From assembly GCA_964036275.1 (NCBI GenBank), contig OZ038435.1, forward strand, positions 8,671,810 to 8,735,809: DNA of 64,000 nt. Reading direction: 5' to 3'. A program made the translations under genes and the position numbers. Of this stretch, positions 29,566 to 43,188 are shown one piece after another; within the stretch, counting starts at the first letter, position 1, and each line of letters opens with the position of its first letter. Under the pieces are notes generated by a model. That model saw only the letters and a program-made list of their open reading frames with translations, made no database searches and was not told where the DNA came from. The stretch comes from Litoditis marina. Taxonomy: Eukaryota; Nematoda; Chromadorea; Rhabditida; Rhabditidae.

Positions 29566-32500
29566 ATGGTTCCTGTTCTGATGCAGCGAACGGGTTTCTC
29601 ATTGGCTAGATGTGCGTCTCGCCTATTCGCGAGTAGCTCGTCTGGTTCGGGCGGAGTGAGTACTTTTCTATACCTTTGATGAAACATTTGACCGTGGTTT
29701 TTGTTCTTTGTCAGACGGTTAGCAGCTATCTGTGCCTTGTTATGGTTTTTCTTAGTTTCGCTCAATAACATTCGGCTGTTTGGTAGAACTATTGGGGGTA
29801 TTGTAACCGTAGACAGCATCAATACCTTTTATTCCCATCGTATTTGAAAAAGAGACTTCGATGGCGCAATCTTTCTCATTGTCCATCTATTTACTTGTTG
29901 GAGTGATGTTGACCTATCTTATTGGCGGTGAACTAGTAAACAATAAACAAACTGTCTGATGTTTCAGCCGAAAGATCCCTCGTCTAAAGATGTGTTGGGA
30001 GCAGATCTTTTGGATGCCGTCAACGCAGTTGCCAACGACCTCCATCAGAATGACCCCGATGCCAAGAAGTTGTCAGTTTTCATTCTTTTCTGCCGGTTTA
30101 TGTTGAAATCGTCGCGGCAAATTTTTTGTATATCAATTTCGAATACATTGTAGTAGTTGATAAGTTATTATAATGATATTCCTTACTTTATTAAATTGGA
30201 AGTGAAAAAATACGAAATAAGTAGATCTTGTAAAATTGTCATGTAAACTACTCTTTTTGATACAAATAAATGAATTTTCCCGAATCCTTAATGAAAAGCC
30301 GACCCATTTTTGTAAAATAGTCACACCTTCCTGATGTGTAACTGTGAATGTTTCACGTCGTCCATGATTCCCCTTTCCAGCACAAAGAACACGTTGATCT
30401 CGAAGCTGATCTCGCACGAGAAGACGACTTTCACCGAGGCCACCGTCTCTCAATCGAAGGACATGTTGGACGACAAGGCCATTCAGAATCTACTCAACGA
30501 CGTCGCCGGAGACAAGAAGGCCAAGCCGGCTACCAGGTGGGCATGGCCAACATTTTTTTTCCATCTAACTAGTTTCTGTTTATAACGTTTTGGTTACTAA
30601 TTCTGCGTTAGAAAGATGTTCGGGTATTGAAATGTGCTCGTAACTAGGGAGGTAACCAGTTTTTCAGTTCAGGTTGGGATAATTTAAAGAAAGACGCATA
30701 TGTGCTCCAATCTCGGCGCGTCAGTCCTTTAAACTGCAATTGAAAAATGTATTGCAGTTTAAAGGACTGAAGCGTTGAGATCGGAGCACATAATCGTCAT
30801 TCTTTAAGGTAACAAGAAGGCAGCAAATTTAACAGAATAGCCACAACTATTCGAAAAACGGCTTCCATTTTTGCCAATATCGGGAACATTTGCTCATTTT
30901 TGATGAAACATTATGTTTCGGGTTTTTCATATCGAAAAATGTGTTATTTTTTGTGGAATAGTACTTGAAAAATATCCTGATCAAATTGTTATATGTTATA
31001 CAAACTGTGTTAATTTACCAGCACTGCTTCAGACTAGCGGCCGCTCAGGATCGTCAGGATAAGCGGGGTCTCGTACTATTGAGAAAGGAAATATTCTACC
31101 AAGCCGTTCAGGTACTTTGTGTTCATGTTCATTGATCAGTCATCAACTAGTTTGTAGTAAAAAAGGAAAAAAAAACTTGTTCTTGAAAATAAATTAAATT
31201 GAATTTCATATTGTTACTTGATAGATACAAGATTCAATGATTTTTTCAAGAGAAACGGTGATTTGCTTACTTTGTTCACTTATCTGTTTCAGAGTGGTTA
31301 TAAGAGTGAGGAGGCGCGTGTCATATCAGAAAAGGCCGTCGACGAAGCACAGGAGCGTATTGCTAGTCAGAGAAAGGTATGTTTTTATTGATCGATCGAT
31401 ATTGAATTGTTTGCCCATTGAATATCGAGAGATTCAAATACATATACTAGTTTCTGTTACTTTTTTGTATATCTCCGGTTCGTAAAATATAATGGTTATC
31501 TCTCGCGAGCGAACGATATAATTCAATTGGTTTGTTTTGGGTTTTGGTGTAGGAGTTGCGGTTGCGAAATGTTTTGAATTCATAACAGAAAAAAATTCTC
31601 ATGTCAATCGAATTCTATAATTAGCACCAACTTCCGTGTATTTGACAGTACAACATTGATTTCTCATTCACAGTTTTGTTCTCAGGCTCAACAGGAAGGT
31701 GCTCAAGTGGAGATCAAAAAGGAGGAACAGAAAGAGATGCACAGAGAAGAAAAGGAACAGAAACTATTCGATGTCGCCTATCAAATGGCAGAGTGGGTTG
31801 CGATTGTCCTATAATTGCTAATTCAGTGGTTATTTCGTTTGTGGCCGGTGGGGTGGCTTCGCATCATCGCTATTCGATAAAATCTAAATTCTTTCTCATT
31901 TTCAAAAACTATTGAACAATTGAACTTTCTCCTGATGAAGGTTCTCTCAAGGTAAGTAGTGAAGCAGACGTGAATCTTAAGCTGAATGAAGATTGCAGCG
32001 AGAAAGGCACAAGATCTAAGAAATGAAATCGATATTTGTTAAAGCAGGACGATGATGTGGACCAATCAACGGTCCTTTAAACTACAAATGAAAAATGTAT
32101 TGCAGTTTAATTTAAAGAAGCGTTGATATTGGACCACGTAATCGTCGTTCTTTAACCAATACCTCTATGTTGCAGGAAGATGTTGTTCCACGACGACGTG
32201 GTCGGTCCAGACGGTCTGTCGAAGAAGGTGATTCGGGCGGACCCCTCCCTGCCCTCCCTGCTGAAGACGGAGAAGAGACTGGGAATATGGAAGACCCTGG
32301 AAGGAGTGCGGGGCAGAAAGACGGACTTCTGGTCCGAGTGGGACTTGCGGGCGGCCAAGTGGGTGAAATTCCTTGATTTCGGGCGAAATACCATAGAAAA
32401 GCGCCAAAAAAGGCTCAGATAATGATTTGTTTGCTTTGGCGCTTCTCAGGGTGTGATAGGCTGACTACCGCACAAAGAAAAGCTAATGAAACTCACAACT

Positions 32501-33878
32501 CTACAATGATGAGGGTAGTGTTGAGAGGGAACTGTGTGTTAATGTTGAATTAGTTTTATACGGGTTACCCCAACCAGCTATAGTAACCCTTGTGACTACA
32601 GACTACAGTACCCCAATCAATTGTACTCATCTCCACTGGTTTTCCAGGATAATGAATCAGTCGTTGGGTCCTGAGAATTCGTTCGAAGAACAACGAGAAT
32701 GGACGGAGAAGGGGAAACAGTGGCCCTATCCCATTGACAACGAATATATGTTGGGTAGTGAGGAAAAGGTACGTAACGATTGATTACAAAGGTACGTATC
32801 GATTGATTACAAAGGTACGTATCGATTGATTACGGCGGTACGTATACGTATTGATTGATATTCTGAAGAGGAAAACGGGCGTATTGATTGATTACTCATA
32901 TTTGAATGAATATAGTGCTCATTGATTGATTATTTATATTTAGATAAATTCATTTCACTGGGAGTCAGGGACTAGTTTGTGAATTAAAATCCTTCAAGCT
33001 GGTATGATGATATAATTCAATATTTCATTTGAGTACAACAATGAGTGTTCCGTCCAAGTTTCTAGCTTCAGTTTACGAGAGTTTGTTGATGATTATTGAA
33101 TTTCCGAGTAGAAGTAGGAACTGTGTTTTTGATTTCAACGGAAGAACTGTTTTGTTCTCCATGCTTCGATATTTCAGGTGAGCTTCATTGAGCATGTGTT
33201 CTTGGAAAGACATCTTCCCGCACTTGGAATACCGAAGACCGGACCTATCGCTCATTTCATGCAGTTGGTTAGTGGTTTTTTGTTCTTTCTCAGTTTTACT
33301 TTTCTTCTTTGCTAGGGGTTCATCCTGCGAGATCCTCAGTAAGTAACCATAAACTTGGTAAAGGGTTGTTGTTGTCGTCGTTGTATTTCGAACTCAATGC
33401 CATAGTTTGCACATTTGGCCAAAAGTCAACGGTTTCAAACCAAATACAGGATGACTCTGTTGGAATGGTACGTGGATTCACCCGTTTTTTCAAAATCGAG
33501 CTTTCAAACTACCCTAATTTCAATAATTGTCGAACTTTACTATTGAAAATCGTTATTCTCACTCGGTTTTGTAGTTTGGTGAGGTAAACACATGATTTTC
33601 AATTAAAGTTTGTGGACAACAAATTCGCCTCATGCCCTCGTGCATGGTTCAAACTACAAACTTAGTTTAAATATGCTTGATTCGGGAATCAGAGAACTGG
33701 CAATCCTAAATGATTCAATTTGTTGCAGGTGTGCGTCGGTCTGTCAAAGAACCCGTACATGCCGGTGACGAAGAAGAAGGAGCACCTTCAGTGGTTCGCC
33801 AACTACTTCAGCACGGAGAAACAGAAGCTGGTCCACCGGTTACACGAGGATGAACAGATTGCCGCTCAGAATGCCTGA
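29566..33878 (+). CDS. MRPS31: Mitochondrial ribosomal protein S31, copy B, 10 exons
   Basis: This is the second, apparently identical MRPS31 of 386 aa. Exons: 29566-29655, 29968-30068, 30381-30536, 31033-31111, 31293-31376, 31686-31792, 32176-32358, 32648-32768, 33178-33267, 33729-33878. Presequence, charged middle and the conserved C-terminal module (GLSKNPY, HLQWFANYF) are as in copy A, and the intronic palindromes and the 23-bp donor minisatellite are also copied. The sequence past the stop differs from copy A only after the T run, so the two copies have different 3' neighbourhoods: copy A runs into the duplicated element, copy B into the spacer before the third MRPS31. Confidence 0.93.
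30684..30807. repeat. 124-bp TTAA palindrome in MRPS31-B intron 3
   Basis: Copy of 18,694-18,817 carried by the tandem duplication. Confidence 0.9.
32039..32155. repeat. 117-bp TTAA palindrome in MRPS31-B intron 6
   Basis: Copy of 20,049-20,165 carried by the tandem duplication. Confidence 0.85.
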
Positions 33879-34013
33879 TTGGAGGGTATTTTTGTAGTTT
33901 ATAGTCAAGTATCTGTCTGTTTGGAGCATCTTTTGTGGTTTTCAATTATTTGCCTAGTTGAAGACCCCGTTTTTGTTTTCAATAATGGTTCCGGATCATT
34001 GGAGTATTTTTTT

Positions 34014-34854
34014 AATAATTTATAGTTAAGTGTCTACTTTATGAATATTGACTGCCGCTGACACTGAAATGTGACAATCCATAGGACCTAGTTGTTTGTG
34101 TCCTTTTGAGCTAGCGTTGTTTTGATATATGTTTTCGAAGAGGTGTTTTTGTGTCAGTTAGGTTTTATAGACGACAGCTGTCAGGATTATCGATTTTTTG
34201 TGCCGCTTTCATCGGCTGTCAATCTCTCAAGTTTCTTTGAAAATGTGTTCTTATTCTTAGGCGTTAGTTTGCAGTCTAGATGCATATAGTTGTTGTTTTG
34301 GTTGTATATTCTTCGAAAATGCGTTGTTTTTGTTATAAATATATCATGAATTCAGTAGTGGGACGATGTTTTTTCATTGTTGTGGTTTCTTAACCACTTA
34401 TATATTTTCCATTTCTTTTTCGGTTTTGTGTGTCGCTCTTGTTTAAGATTTGAATTTTTGATGTGTCGCGAGTTCTCTCACGTTGATTTGTGGCTGGGTC
34501 ACGTGATTTTCCCGTGACCCGACGTGCTTTGTGCGTTCTTTGGTCAGGGCGGCTGTCGCGTGACGCCAGCCATCTATTACGTATTTCCGCCTTTCTCTGG
34601 GGGCTTTCTGTTTACTCCATAGAATAGTCAGCTGCTATGCCATGGGTTTGATCTACTTTTTCCGCGTGGGGTTGTCTGGTTCACTTTTTAGTGTCTCTTA
34701 TCACTTCTCGGGGTGTAGTTGATTAGAATCGGGTATTCGTTTGCCTTCTCGTCTTTTTGGAATCGATTTTCGCGCATTGTCTTTGTTTGTCCTTCTCGAA
34801 AGTTTCAGAATTTGGTGATGTATATTAGATATTTATTATTGGTTTTTTTTTCAG
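34014..34854. other. Spacer between MRPS31-B and the divergent MRPS31
   Basis: T-rich sequence without a supported gene. A short inverted motif gggtcacgtga ... cgtgaccc occurs near 34,497-34,520. The region ends in a long pyrimidine tract and a tttttttttcag acceptor ending near 34,854, just before the next start codon. Confidence 0.45.
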
Positions 34855-34864
34855 AAGAATAAAA

Positions 34865-37800
34865 ATGGTTATTCCCGGATTGCTACGTCGTGCTGGCCAC
34901 ACATTAGCCAGACAAACTGTCAGGAATCTGGCCAATCAGGCGTCGAGTTCTGGAGATGTGAGTTATCGATTGGTTTCAGTAGATTCAATTATTTTCTTAG
35001 AACTGTTGCATGTAAATGCGTGGTAGGATGGGGGCTAAAGTTAAATGTCAACATTGTACAATTACCCCCCACTAACGTGAATCGGGGGTGAAAGTAACAT
35101 GTCTTGCAATCTTTAACAATTTCTTATTCTTAGTTGAAACGGAGCCATGTTACTTTCACCCCCCCCCCCCCCCCCTCCCCATGGTGGGGGGTGAAAGCAA
35201 CACGGGACTTATTTCGGCTAAAACGAAAACATTGGGGGGCGAACTTAAAACAGTCCCTACTCCCTATAATTGCACAATTTGATTAGTTTCGTTATTAAAG
35301 ATTTTTCTTTCCAAAAGTTCGTGTAGTTTCATTATCTTTATTTCAATCTGATTCCAGCCGAATAACCCTAATTCGAGTATTGATGACGTTGGACTAGGTA
35401 TCGATTTAATGGATGCGGTGGACGCTGTGGCCGACGAACTACATGGCGAGGATCATCTGGCAAAACAGAGGTAATATTGATTTGCTTTCACTTACATATT
35501 GTTACTGTTTACGTACCGCTTTTGAAGTTGAAATCGTCCCCGTTCTTCAAAATTTCACACATTTGTTGTTTTATCACATTTAGAGAAGTTTTGATGCAAA
35601 CCCGTTTATGGCGTATTGCAAAACGAAAATAACAAAGAAGAAGAAGAAGCAATTGGAACCTCTTTTTTGGGAAAATTGCGTATTTTGATTAAAACCCTCC
35701 AAAAATGGGTTACTTCTTATTTTCCGGTCCCGCTGGGATTGGTGTGTATTTCTGACTAAATAGTCTGTATTCCAGTATCAAGGCAGCTCTCGTCTCGAAG
35801 TTGATATGTCATGATGACGTCCCGGTTCTATCCGCAACCACAGTCGTTCCCGATTCGCTGGAGGGTACCGTACTCACGACCATATCTACGAAGAATAGGG
35901 ATATATGCAGGTCAGATATACGAAAATAGTTCCAGCTGATGAAAACTTCTGTCTATTTAGGTCCCTTCTTCATTGATTGTGTTATTTGTTGAACGATAGC
36001 TGTTAGATGAGCAAATTTGATTGAATTTAACTTGTTCATGTTTGTAGATGTTTAATGCTTTAAAGTAGGACGATTTTGTGCTCCAATCTCGGCGCGTCAG
36101 TCCTTTAAACTGCAATTGAAGATGGTAATACAGTTTAAAGGACTGGAGCGTTGTGATTGGAGCACATAATCGTCATTCTTTAATGTTTTGGATTTTGCAG
36201 GAAATCACAAGAGCTTGAGAAGCGGAGAAGATTGGTACTTCTGCGCAAGGAGATTTTCTTCCGCGGTTTACAGGTAGCTATTTAACCTATTATTAAAAAT
36301 TATACCAAATAAAAAATAGGTCACTCAGAATTTGGAATCGATTTGGTTCCGTTACATTTGAAGTAATTTGTGAGCTATTCCTTTTGTTTGTTCAAGTTTG
36401 TTACAAAAAAAACAACTCATACTATACTAATATTATGCATATTTAGATTATTTAGTTGTTCTATGAAGTTATTCATTTGAAATTTCAAAATTCATTTACA
36501 AATGTGGTCAAGTACCGACTCATTATTATCTGAAAGTATCGTCTATCTTTTTCATGAATCCAGTCAGGATACAAGATAGTTGAAGCCAAAGTTATCGCCG
36601 AGAAGGCGCTCAGTGAAGCGGAGAAATCGGTTCTACATGAGAGGACGGTGAGCAAATTTTCCTGGTGTTGACGAAAAAGTAACCAGTTTTATTAATTATT
36701 GCGTTTTAATAATTGTAATAATGGTTCTATCTTGATAGTTTTATATAGTTTTCCAATCAGGTTCAGGAAGTCCTGACCGTACACCAGCAGTGTTTCACTA
36801 TTGGCTAAGTGGGTTAGTTTTTAGATTAAAACAAAAAATTAAATAATAAAAAATTAGCTCATTTCTTCATTTTCTCCGACTATTCGGACAAGTTTACTAG
36901 AGATACTAGGGGGTGGTCTTAATCTCAATTTAAATTTGATTGCTTTTTAGTACTAGTACTACCCTTTCTGAATTTCGATCGATGTAAAGTGTTTATCATG
37001 CTTTTAATAACCAGTGCTCTTATAGGGCTTCTTTTTGTATATATCACCATTATTATTATTAATACTATTATCAATGTATGCTGTGTTTAGGCGTCTGCGT
37101 CTCGAGTGGAACGCAGTAGCTCGGAAATCGAACGGGATGACCGGGAACAGCGGTTGTACGACTACGCCCTGCGTTTAGCCAGGTTTTTTTAAAGATCATA
37201 TTATTCATGCCTCTCAGATTACCTCACCGTATTATCGCATGGATGCATGGAATATTTGTGAATTTGTGTAATCCGTACCTTCTAAATTCGCGACTACAGT
37301 CAGAGGTTGAAAAACAGGGTAGTTAAAGTCTCGTTCGAATATGTTGAAAAGGTTAGATTTTTGCACACTGATTCCGAACCGGAAAACTTTAATTTTCCGC
37401 AACTGGAAAGTTTCGACTGTTCTAACCCTTCTAATAATGCGCGTTTTGTTCAGAGAGGTCATGGAGGGCGACGGTAACAATGAGGTCCCGTTCGATGAGG
37501 ATTCCGGCATGTCGCCCGACTGGAGTTTCACTTCGACTGGTTCCGCCGCCGACAGAACCAACTCGAGAAGGTCGCGGGCTAAGAATAGACTGCGGATCAG
37601 AATAATGGAGGCCCTCCAGCTGAATAGAACGTGGAAACGGGAGTATTGGACAGAATGGGACTTGGAGGCTGCGAGGTGCGGAGTATTTCTTAGTTTTAGG
37701 GGGTAGGCATACCAGTAATACTGTCTTGGTAGCCAAAAGAGTTCGAAAACGAGCTTTTTTGTGGAAATTGAGAAGATATGGTCAGTTTTGATACGAAGTC

Positions 37801-39070
37801 ATACATTTCAACGAATCTATTTATCAAGTCACACTTTACCGCTGCATGCAGATGGTTTTTTTCCTAACATGAATTCTTGAGGCCTGCGTCATCGATAACA
37901 TAAACGAGCACACATCCCTGATTCAGCTGGGAGGAGACAAAAAAACTTGTTGTATTCTACTATTGCCGATTTACCGGACCTCATTTGTTCTTTTCCAGGA
38001 TTTCAAGTATGTCGATCGACGAGCAGGAAGCCCTCCGACAACAGCAGGCGTTTCGGGAATGGAGGGAACACGAGAAGAACCTCCTATATCCCCTGGTCAA
38101 AGAACACGAGACAAGTAGAACGGAAGCGGAGGTACATACCGTTCCACTAGTCGAACTTTGGCAATATTAGCTTGCTATCCAGAAAAATATAGAAAAGGAT
38201 TCCTTTATTGGCAAACTCAAAGTAGGACGATTATGTGGACCAATTTCGTGTCAACGGTCCTTTAAACTGCAATTGGAAAATGTATTGCAGTTTAAAGGAC
38301 TGAAGCGTTGCGATTGGGCCACATAATTGTCCTTCTTTAAGAAGAAACTGATAATTTATTCTAATGAAAGACACCAAACCAAGTTGGCGAAATACGGGGT
38401 TGGATGAAGCTCAGTCGGACCTTGATCGTACTGGTGTAACTCCGTAGAAAAACAAACCATTACGACTGAGTTGTATCAGAAATAGAGCTAGATTTTTCGG
38501 TACGATATGATGATAGTAAGTCGATCACTTATATTTCACGTTCCAGGAAACGCATGACCATCATTTGTATTTGGAAAATCATCTGGCAGCACTGGGGATT
38601 CCGGACTCGGGGCCCATATCTAATTTCATGCATCTAGTAAGTTTATAGACCGACCATATGTTATTATTGTTTATCGATCAATAACTTCTTGATTTCTTTA
38701 TCTTTTCGAATGAGAACAGCTTCTGTATAATCTGTAACTTTGTGTTCGCTGATTGACCGAAACAGTGGGTAACCGCTTACATCTCTCATTTTTTGTGAAC
38801 ACTCAAAGTATCGACAAGTTTCTAGTTTCAGCATACATTTTCAGGTGCGGTTAGCTGATAGCAAATGTATTCACTTTTCAAATGTCTTGTTTAGGTTTGT
38901 TTTTAGAAAACAAGTACATCTATTGTTATTTACAGGTCTGTGTTGGTCTGTCCAAGAATCCCTATCTGACCCTCTCGAAAAAGATGGATCATCTTCAATG
39001 GTTCGCCGAGTTTTTCAATGAACAAAGTGAGAAACAACTGCTCCAAATGAATAGTTCAATTGATTCCTGA
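34865..39070 (+). CDS. MRPS31: Divergent MRPS31 paralogue, 10 exons
   Basis: This third MRPS31 gene encodes about 389 aa. Proposed exons: 34865-34957, 35358-35470, 35776-35910, 36201-36273, 36564-36647, 37091-37182, 37454-37675, 37999-38131, 38547-38636, 38936-39070. The number of exons and all nine intron phases (0,2,2,0,0,2,2,0,0) equal those of copies A and B, and exons 5 and 9 have exactly the same length. The protein is clearly diverged. Shared blocks include DLMDAVDAVADELH, RRLVLLRKEIFF, SGYKIVEAKVIAEKAL, YWTEWDLEAAR, GIPDSGPISNFMHL, GLSKNPY (349-355) and HLQWFAEFF. The presequence (residues 1-31) is R-rich. Exon 7 is 39 nt longer than in copy A, and the FEEQREWTEKGK segment is replaced by a more charged LRQQQAFREWREHEK. 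The frame is intact and conserved blocks persist, so it is probably functional. Intron 6 uses a gttttt donor. Confidence 0.88.
35083..35204. repeat. G/C-run hairpin in intron 1 of the divergent MRPS31
   Basis: The phrase gggggtgaaagtaacatg (near 35,085) appears inverted as catgttactttcaccccc (near 35,142). It runs into about 18 C residues and then recurs as ggggggtgaaagcaac (about 35,185). Two inverted arms plus homopolymer C suggest a strong hairpin and a slippage-prone tract. Confidence 0.7.
36060..36183. repeat. 124-bp TTAA palindrome in intron 3 of the divergent MRPS31
   Basis: Same intron, same length and same internal variant (gtgctccaatctcggcgcgt) as the palindrome in intron 3 of copies A and B; about 14 differences by eye. 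The intron sequence around it shows no similarity between the paralogues. Confidence 0.9.
38217..38340. repeat. 124-bp TTAA-type palindrome in intron 8 of the divergent MRPS31
   Basis: Left end is TCAA, right end TTAA. The arms carry the more common gattatgtggaccaat variant. The inner arms (cctttaaactgcaat / attgcagtttaaagg) are perfect. Confidence 0.88.
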
Positions 39071-42000
39071 TCAGTTTTTTCGATAGGAATTACTCAGTTA
39101 TGATTTACACGGGAGTAGGCAACCTTTAAGGTAATGATGTTGCGAGCTTGCCAATTCTAAAAAATATTAGATAGTTTCACTGCTCTAAGCTAACGAGTTT
39201 TTAGGATGTTCATGTTATGTGACCGGTTTTTAGCCCAGATTATTTAATTGATTTCTATTAGGGTACAATTTTTGGTTCATTGGTTGTTAGCAGTGTTCAC
39301 AACGGTTCATAGTGTTTTTTATAATGTCACTTCCATTGTGTTTTTGGAGTAGTTTCTCGATTTCTCATACATTTTCGAGGTTTTCAAAGGAATTCACTAA
39401 TTTCCTTCGTTAGGCATTCATTGTGTATGTAGAATGTAGATAGTTTGTGATTTGTGCTTTTTTGTTTTCGTTTGTATGTCATGATTGTAGATTTTTGATC
39501 GTTTTTATGCTTTACCAAATGCAATGGTGTCAATTTTACAAGTCGTGATAGCAAGTATTTCCAAGAATAGAATGTTTATTCATGAATTTGTATTTGAAAA
39601 AATGAATTGTAATTGTTTGTTCTTCTCTATTGGTTTCTCTCCATGCATCCCTTCTACCCCTGTTCTGTCTGTGCTGTGACGTCATAACCACATAACCTTT
39701 GTATAATTGTCTTGTTGTTTTTCCTGCTTTGCTTATTGCATTATAACGCTTCTTACTGGAAAAGCGGAAGTTAGTTGCTGCCAACTATTTGTTTGGTAAT
39801 CGGGCTGTCAGATAGCCGGGGTCGGTATACTGTATTATAACCAGTCGTTTGGATAGTGTCCAGTATTGAGACTAAACCCGCCCGTTCTCGTAAGTGAGCA
39901 TCCCAAAAAGAACTGAATAACTGAGATGATAGCAATATTGTCTTGACTCTGCAGCTGCTGTAGTCGTCTGGGTACAGTTAGCGTTGTCAACGTTTAGCAA
40001 ATGTGCGACATCGTCATTTTTGTTTCACCTGGTCCATTTTTCGTAACCAGCAAAAAACTGGTTTATGAGAGAAAAAAACATCAACCAACTTGCAGACGAC
40101 AGCCTGGCCGTAACCTATGTTGCCAGGATATGTCGCCGCGATGCAGCAGTGGGCGACAACCCCGTGTCGACGACCGTCACCCTCAGCTGGTATGCAATTC
40201 CCTCCCGGAGGAGTCAGCGGAGCCCTGAGAAGTACCACCAATATGTGAGTTGCGTGAAATATACGTGAAGTAAGGGACAAAAGTGGGCTTGATGTAACTG
40301 AAATGCAAAATAACTGTATTTTTGGGACTAGCAGTAATGCCTCGATCTAAATCTGGCATGCAATTTCCCGGCGGAGGTAGCTCCGAAGCCCTCAAGAGTA
40401 CCACCAATATGTGATTTCAAACGTTGTACTGCCATGCGGGAATGATATGGTCTACCTCTTTTATTTGTAATGCAGGATCACACGTAGTAATGACACAATA
40501 TAACTCTCAATTTCTAACTGTAGAAGAGTTGCGAGAACTATAGAATGAAATGATCGCGCAGAGCGCTGTACGTGATTTGTATCCGGTAAAGCAATTCTAT
40601 AATGTATAATGCACGTAAGAATGGTAAGAACTATAGTTGGCGTCTGTCACGGTGGTTAATTGGCTAATTGAGTCGTTGCCTGTCCCCTCCTTATGTCTAT
40701 TCTATCTCGATCGGCCATCTCTCGCCACTAGATACATATTTATGGTTGGTTTTATTGTTTCCAATGCAGATAGCCCAGAAAGAATTGCCCAAATTCAATG
40801 CTATCTCACAACAACGAGAGAGCTTTGAGATCATTGATATCACAGATAGCTCGACCTGCACACTCTCTAGTCGAGATTACTACAAAAATGGCTGGCCCAT
40901 TAGCTGGAAATTGTCTGAGCCCCTTCACACATTCTCTCTTTTCGGGCGCGGATAGGATGAAGGGCGAAATGTCATATATCAACACGGCTATGTTGCCACA
41001 TGTGTTGATGTGCAAATGGCATATTGTAATGGAGCATTCTTTGATTGGAAGAAGAAAATTGGACAATTGGGAGAGGTGATTATAGACACGTCTGCATGTT
41101 GCACCAAAAATGTGCGAAATTCTGAGGTTTTCCAGAGAATGACTCTGTTTTGGAACTTTTCCGGGTATTTATTCAGCCAATTTTAGCTTGTAACAAGAAA
41201 AGGGAAGAATAAGGAGAGTAGTTCACAGAGTAAAAAGAAGTATTATTATACACAGTTGGTTAAGTTGGCAACCGGTAACTGCCGGGGCTGGTGCTGAAAT
41301 AGTAGTTTAGGGTAATGTTGAGAAAGTTCACGCTCTTGAGTGTTATAAGATATTTCTCGTAAAATAATATGTTTTTTTTTCATCAAATCAACCGTATTGA
41401 GAGCAAATATGTATTACTCTGAGGACTTGATTTGGAGAATTAGTCTTTTTTGAGAAATGTCAGCTGAAGCTGTCAGTTAGTGGCGGAGATCGGGAGGTCT
41501 CGGATGAATTATTCAGCACCGAAAGGCAGATGGATGTATAATCACAGAGGCTTTGCTGTCCCTTCTTCGCTGTTTTTGCACCGCTTCCAATTGAAGTTTC
41601 CTACAAGACATAGCAATTGAACATACTTTTTTTTCGTTTTATATTCTCAACGTTTATGTCGTTTGCGGATTTTCAAATCATTCCACATTGAGAATTCTCA
41701 TTTTTGGGTAGTTTAGTGAGGGGTGAGGCTGTAATGTATTCACAAACTCGTTGATGAAGACATAACACAGTGTTCTGGACGCTTGTAGATGGTGAGTAGC
41801 TCCTCAAAATTCACCCTATTTAAGTTAACTTTATTGTATTAGTTAAACTCAATATCATATTGATTATCCATGTTAGCGGATGTGATTGTGAGTTAATCGA
41901 GAGAGGTTTTAGAAAGCCATATCTACAACTAACCCGGTTTTCAGCCACCTTACCCGAACTTTGGTAACCATTTTTGGTTACCCGTGTAGTAACAACCGCG

Positions 42001-42700
42001 CGTTTAGGTTAGTGACCTCAAGTTCAACCCATGTAATTGTAGACAAGTAGGCTGTGATTGTGAGTTAATCGAGAGAGGTCTTGGACTGCCGTTTCTGGGC
42101 TTATCTGGGCGACGCCATCTTCATGGGCTACGCGCCTGACACCAACCGCATTGCTTCATTATTCACCCACCAAATGATGCCTCATTTCAATTGCCCCTCC
42201 GCCAGTTTCACTACTATTTGTTCAATTTAGTTGTTGTTTCGCTGATCGAATCACTTTTCACGTACTTCTTCCATTTTTGACTATTCAAAGACCTAGATAG
42301 TGTTGTAGTTCTTCACAGCCTATGTGTGGGCGTGTAATTTGCGTGTACACCTACATGTGATGCTTAGATATAAAGTTTTGCGGTTGTCGGGTCAGTATAC
42401 AGTATACAGTCGTTTTTCACGAGCTTCATTCGTTTTGACCCCGGAACTTGAGATCACCAAAACGCTGATGGGTGGTTTCATTTTTCATATGATCGATTTT
42501 CTCTCAGATGTGAACGATTTTGGTTACTCCTGAGATGTTAAACCAAACATCACTGTTGGTCGATCCGGTGGTTCTGCTGTTGTTTGGGGATGTTTTCTCC
42601 GGTACAATCTGCATTGTGATCTCTCGCCCACTCGACGACCGAGTGATTGACCCCCGTTTGTGGTTGCCCCCCCCCCCCTCTTCTCGGCTAATTAGCATAC
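39071..42700. other. Non-coding region 3' of the MRPS31 cluster
   Basis: No supported gene. Two diverged direct repeats are visible. About 40,190-40,250 and 40,355-40,415 share tgcaattccc...agtaccaccaatatgtga at about 165 bp spacing. About 41,882 and 42,053 share gtgattgtgagttaatcgag at about 171 bp spacing. The sequence is otherwise unremarkable. Confidence 0.45.
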
Positions 42701-43188
42701 CAGTAATCCAATGGACTGTATTCGCACTGTTTCTCTATCTCTCTCTTTCTCTCTCTCTTCCTCGTTCGTTTAGGAGAAGGAGAGTGCTAGGGTGATTGAG
42801 ATTTGAACTAGGCACTATGTTTTGACTTGTTGACGTTCGTTTCGTTTGAGACAGTATACGTTGCACGGCCTCCTTCTACTAGATTGTTGCGTTGGAATTC
42901 TCGATTTCGTAGTTTTATACTCACTAGACAATCGAAGGAATCATCAGATTACGTGCTTCTTTCTGTCGTTAGCGAACGTTTTGGTAGAATTTTGTCTCTG
43001 CTGTGTCTGTTCTAGTGTTTCATTTTAACCCCACCCTCCCCCCTCACTTTACTCTGGACTAGTTGTGTCGTTTGGTGGAAAATGTGTCAACCAGATACCT
43101 TGTTGCTGTTTTTTTGGCCAGCTATCCGCGCCGCCCGTGTATATGGAGATTGGTCTGCGCACTGCTCAAGGTTGTTAAAGGTGCTGCG

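Noticed and set aside
34865..39070. Divergent MRPS31 as a pseudogene
   Set aside because: All ten exons are open, intron phases match the other copies, and conserved blocks persist, so decay is not supported.
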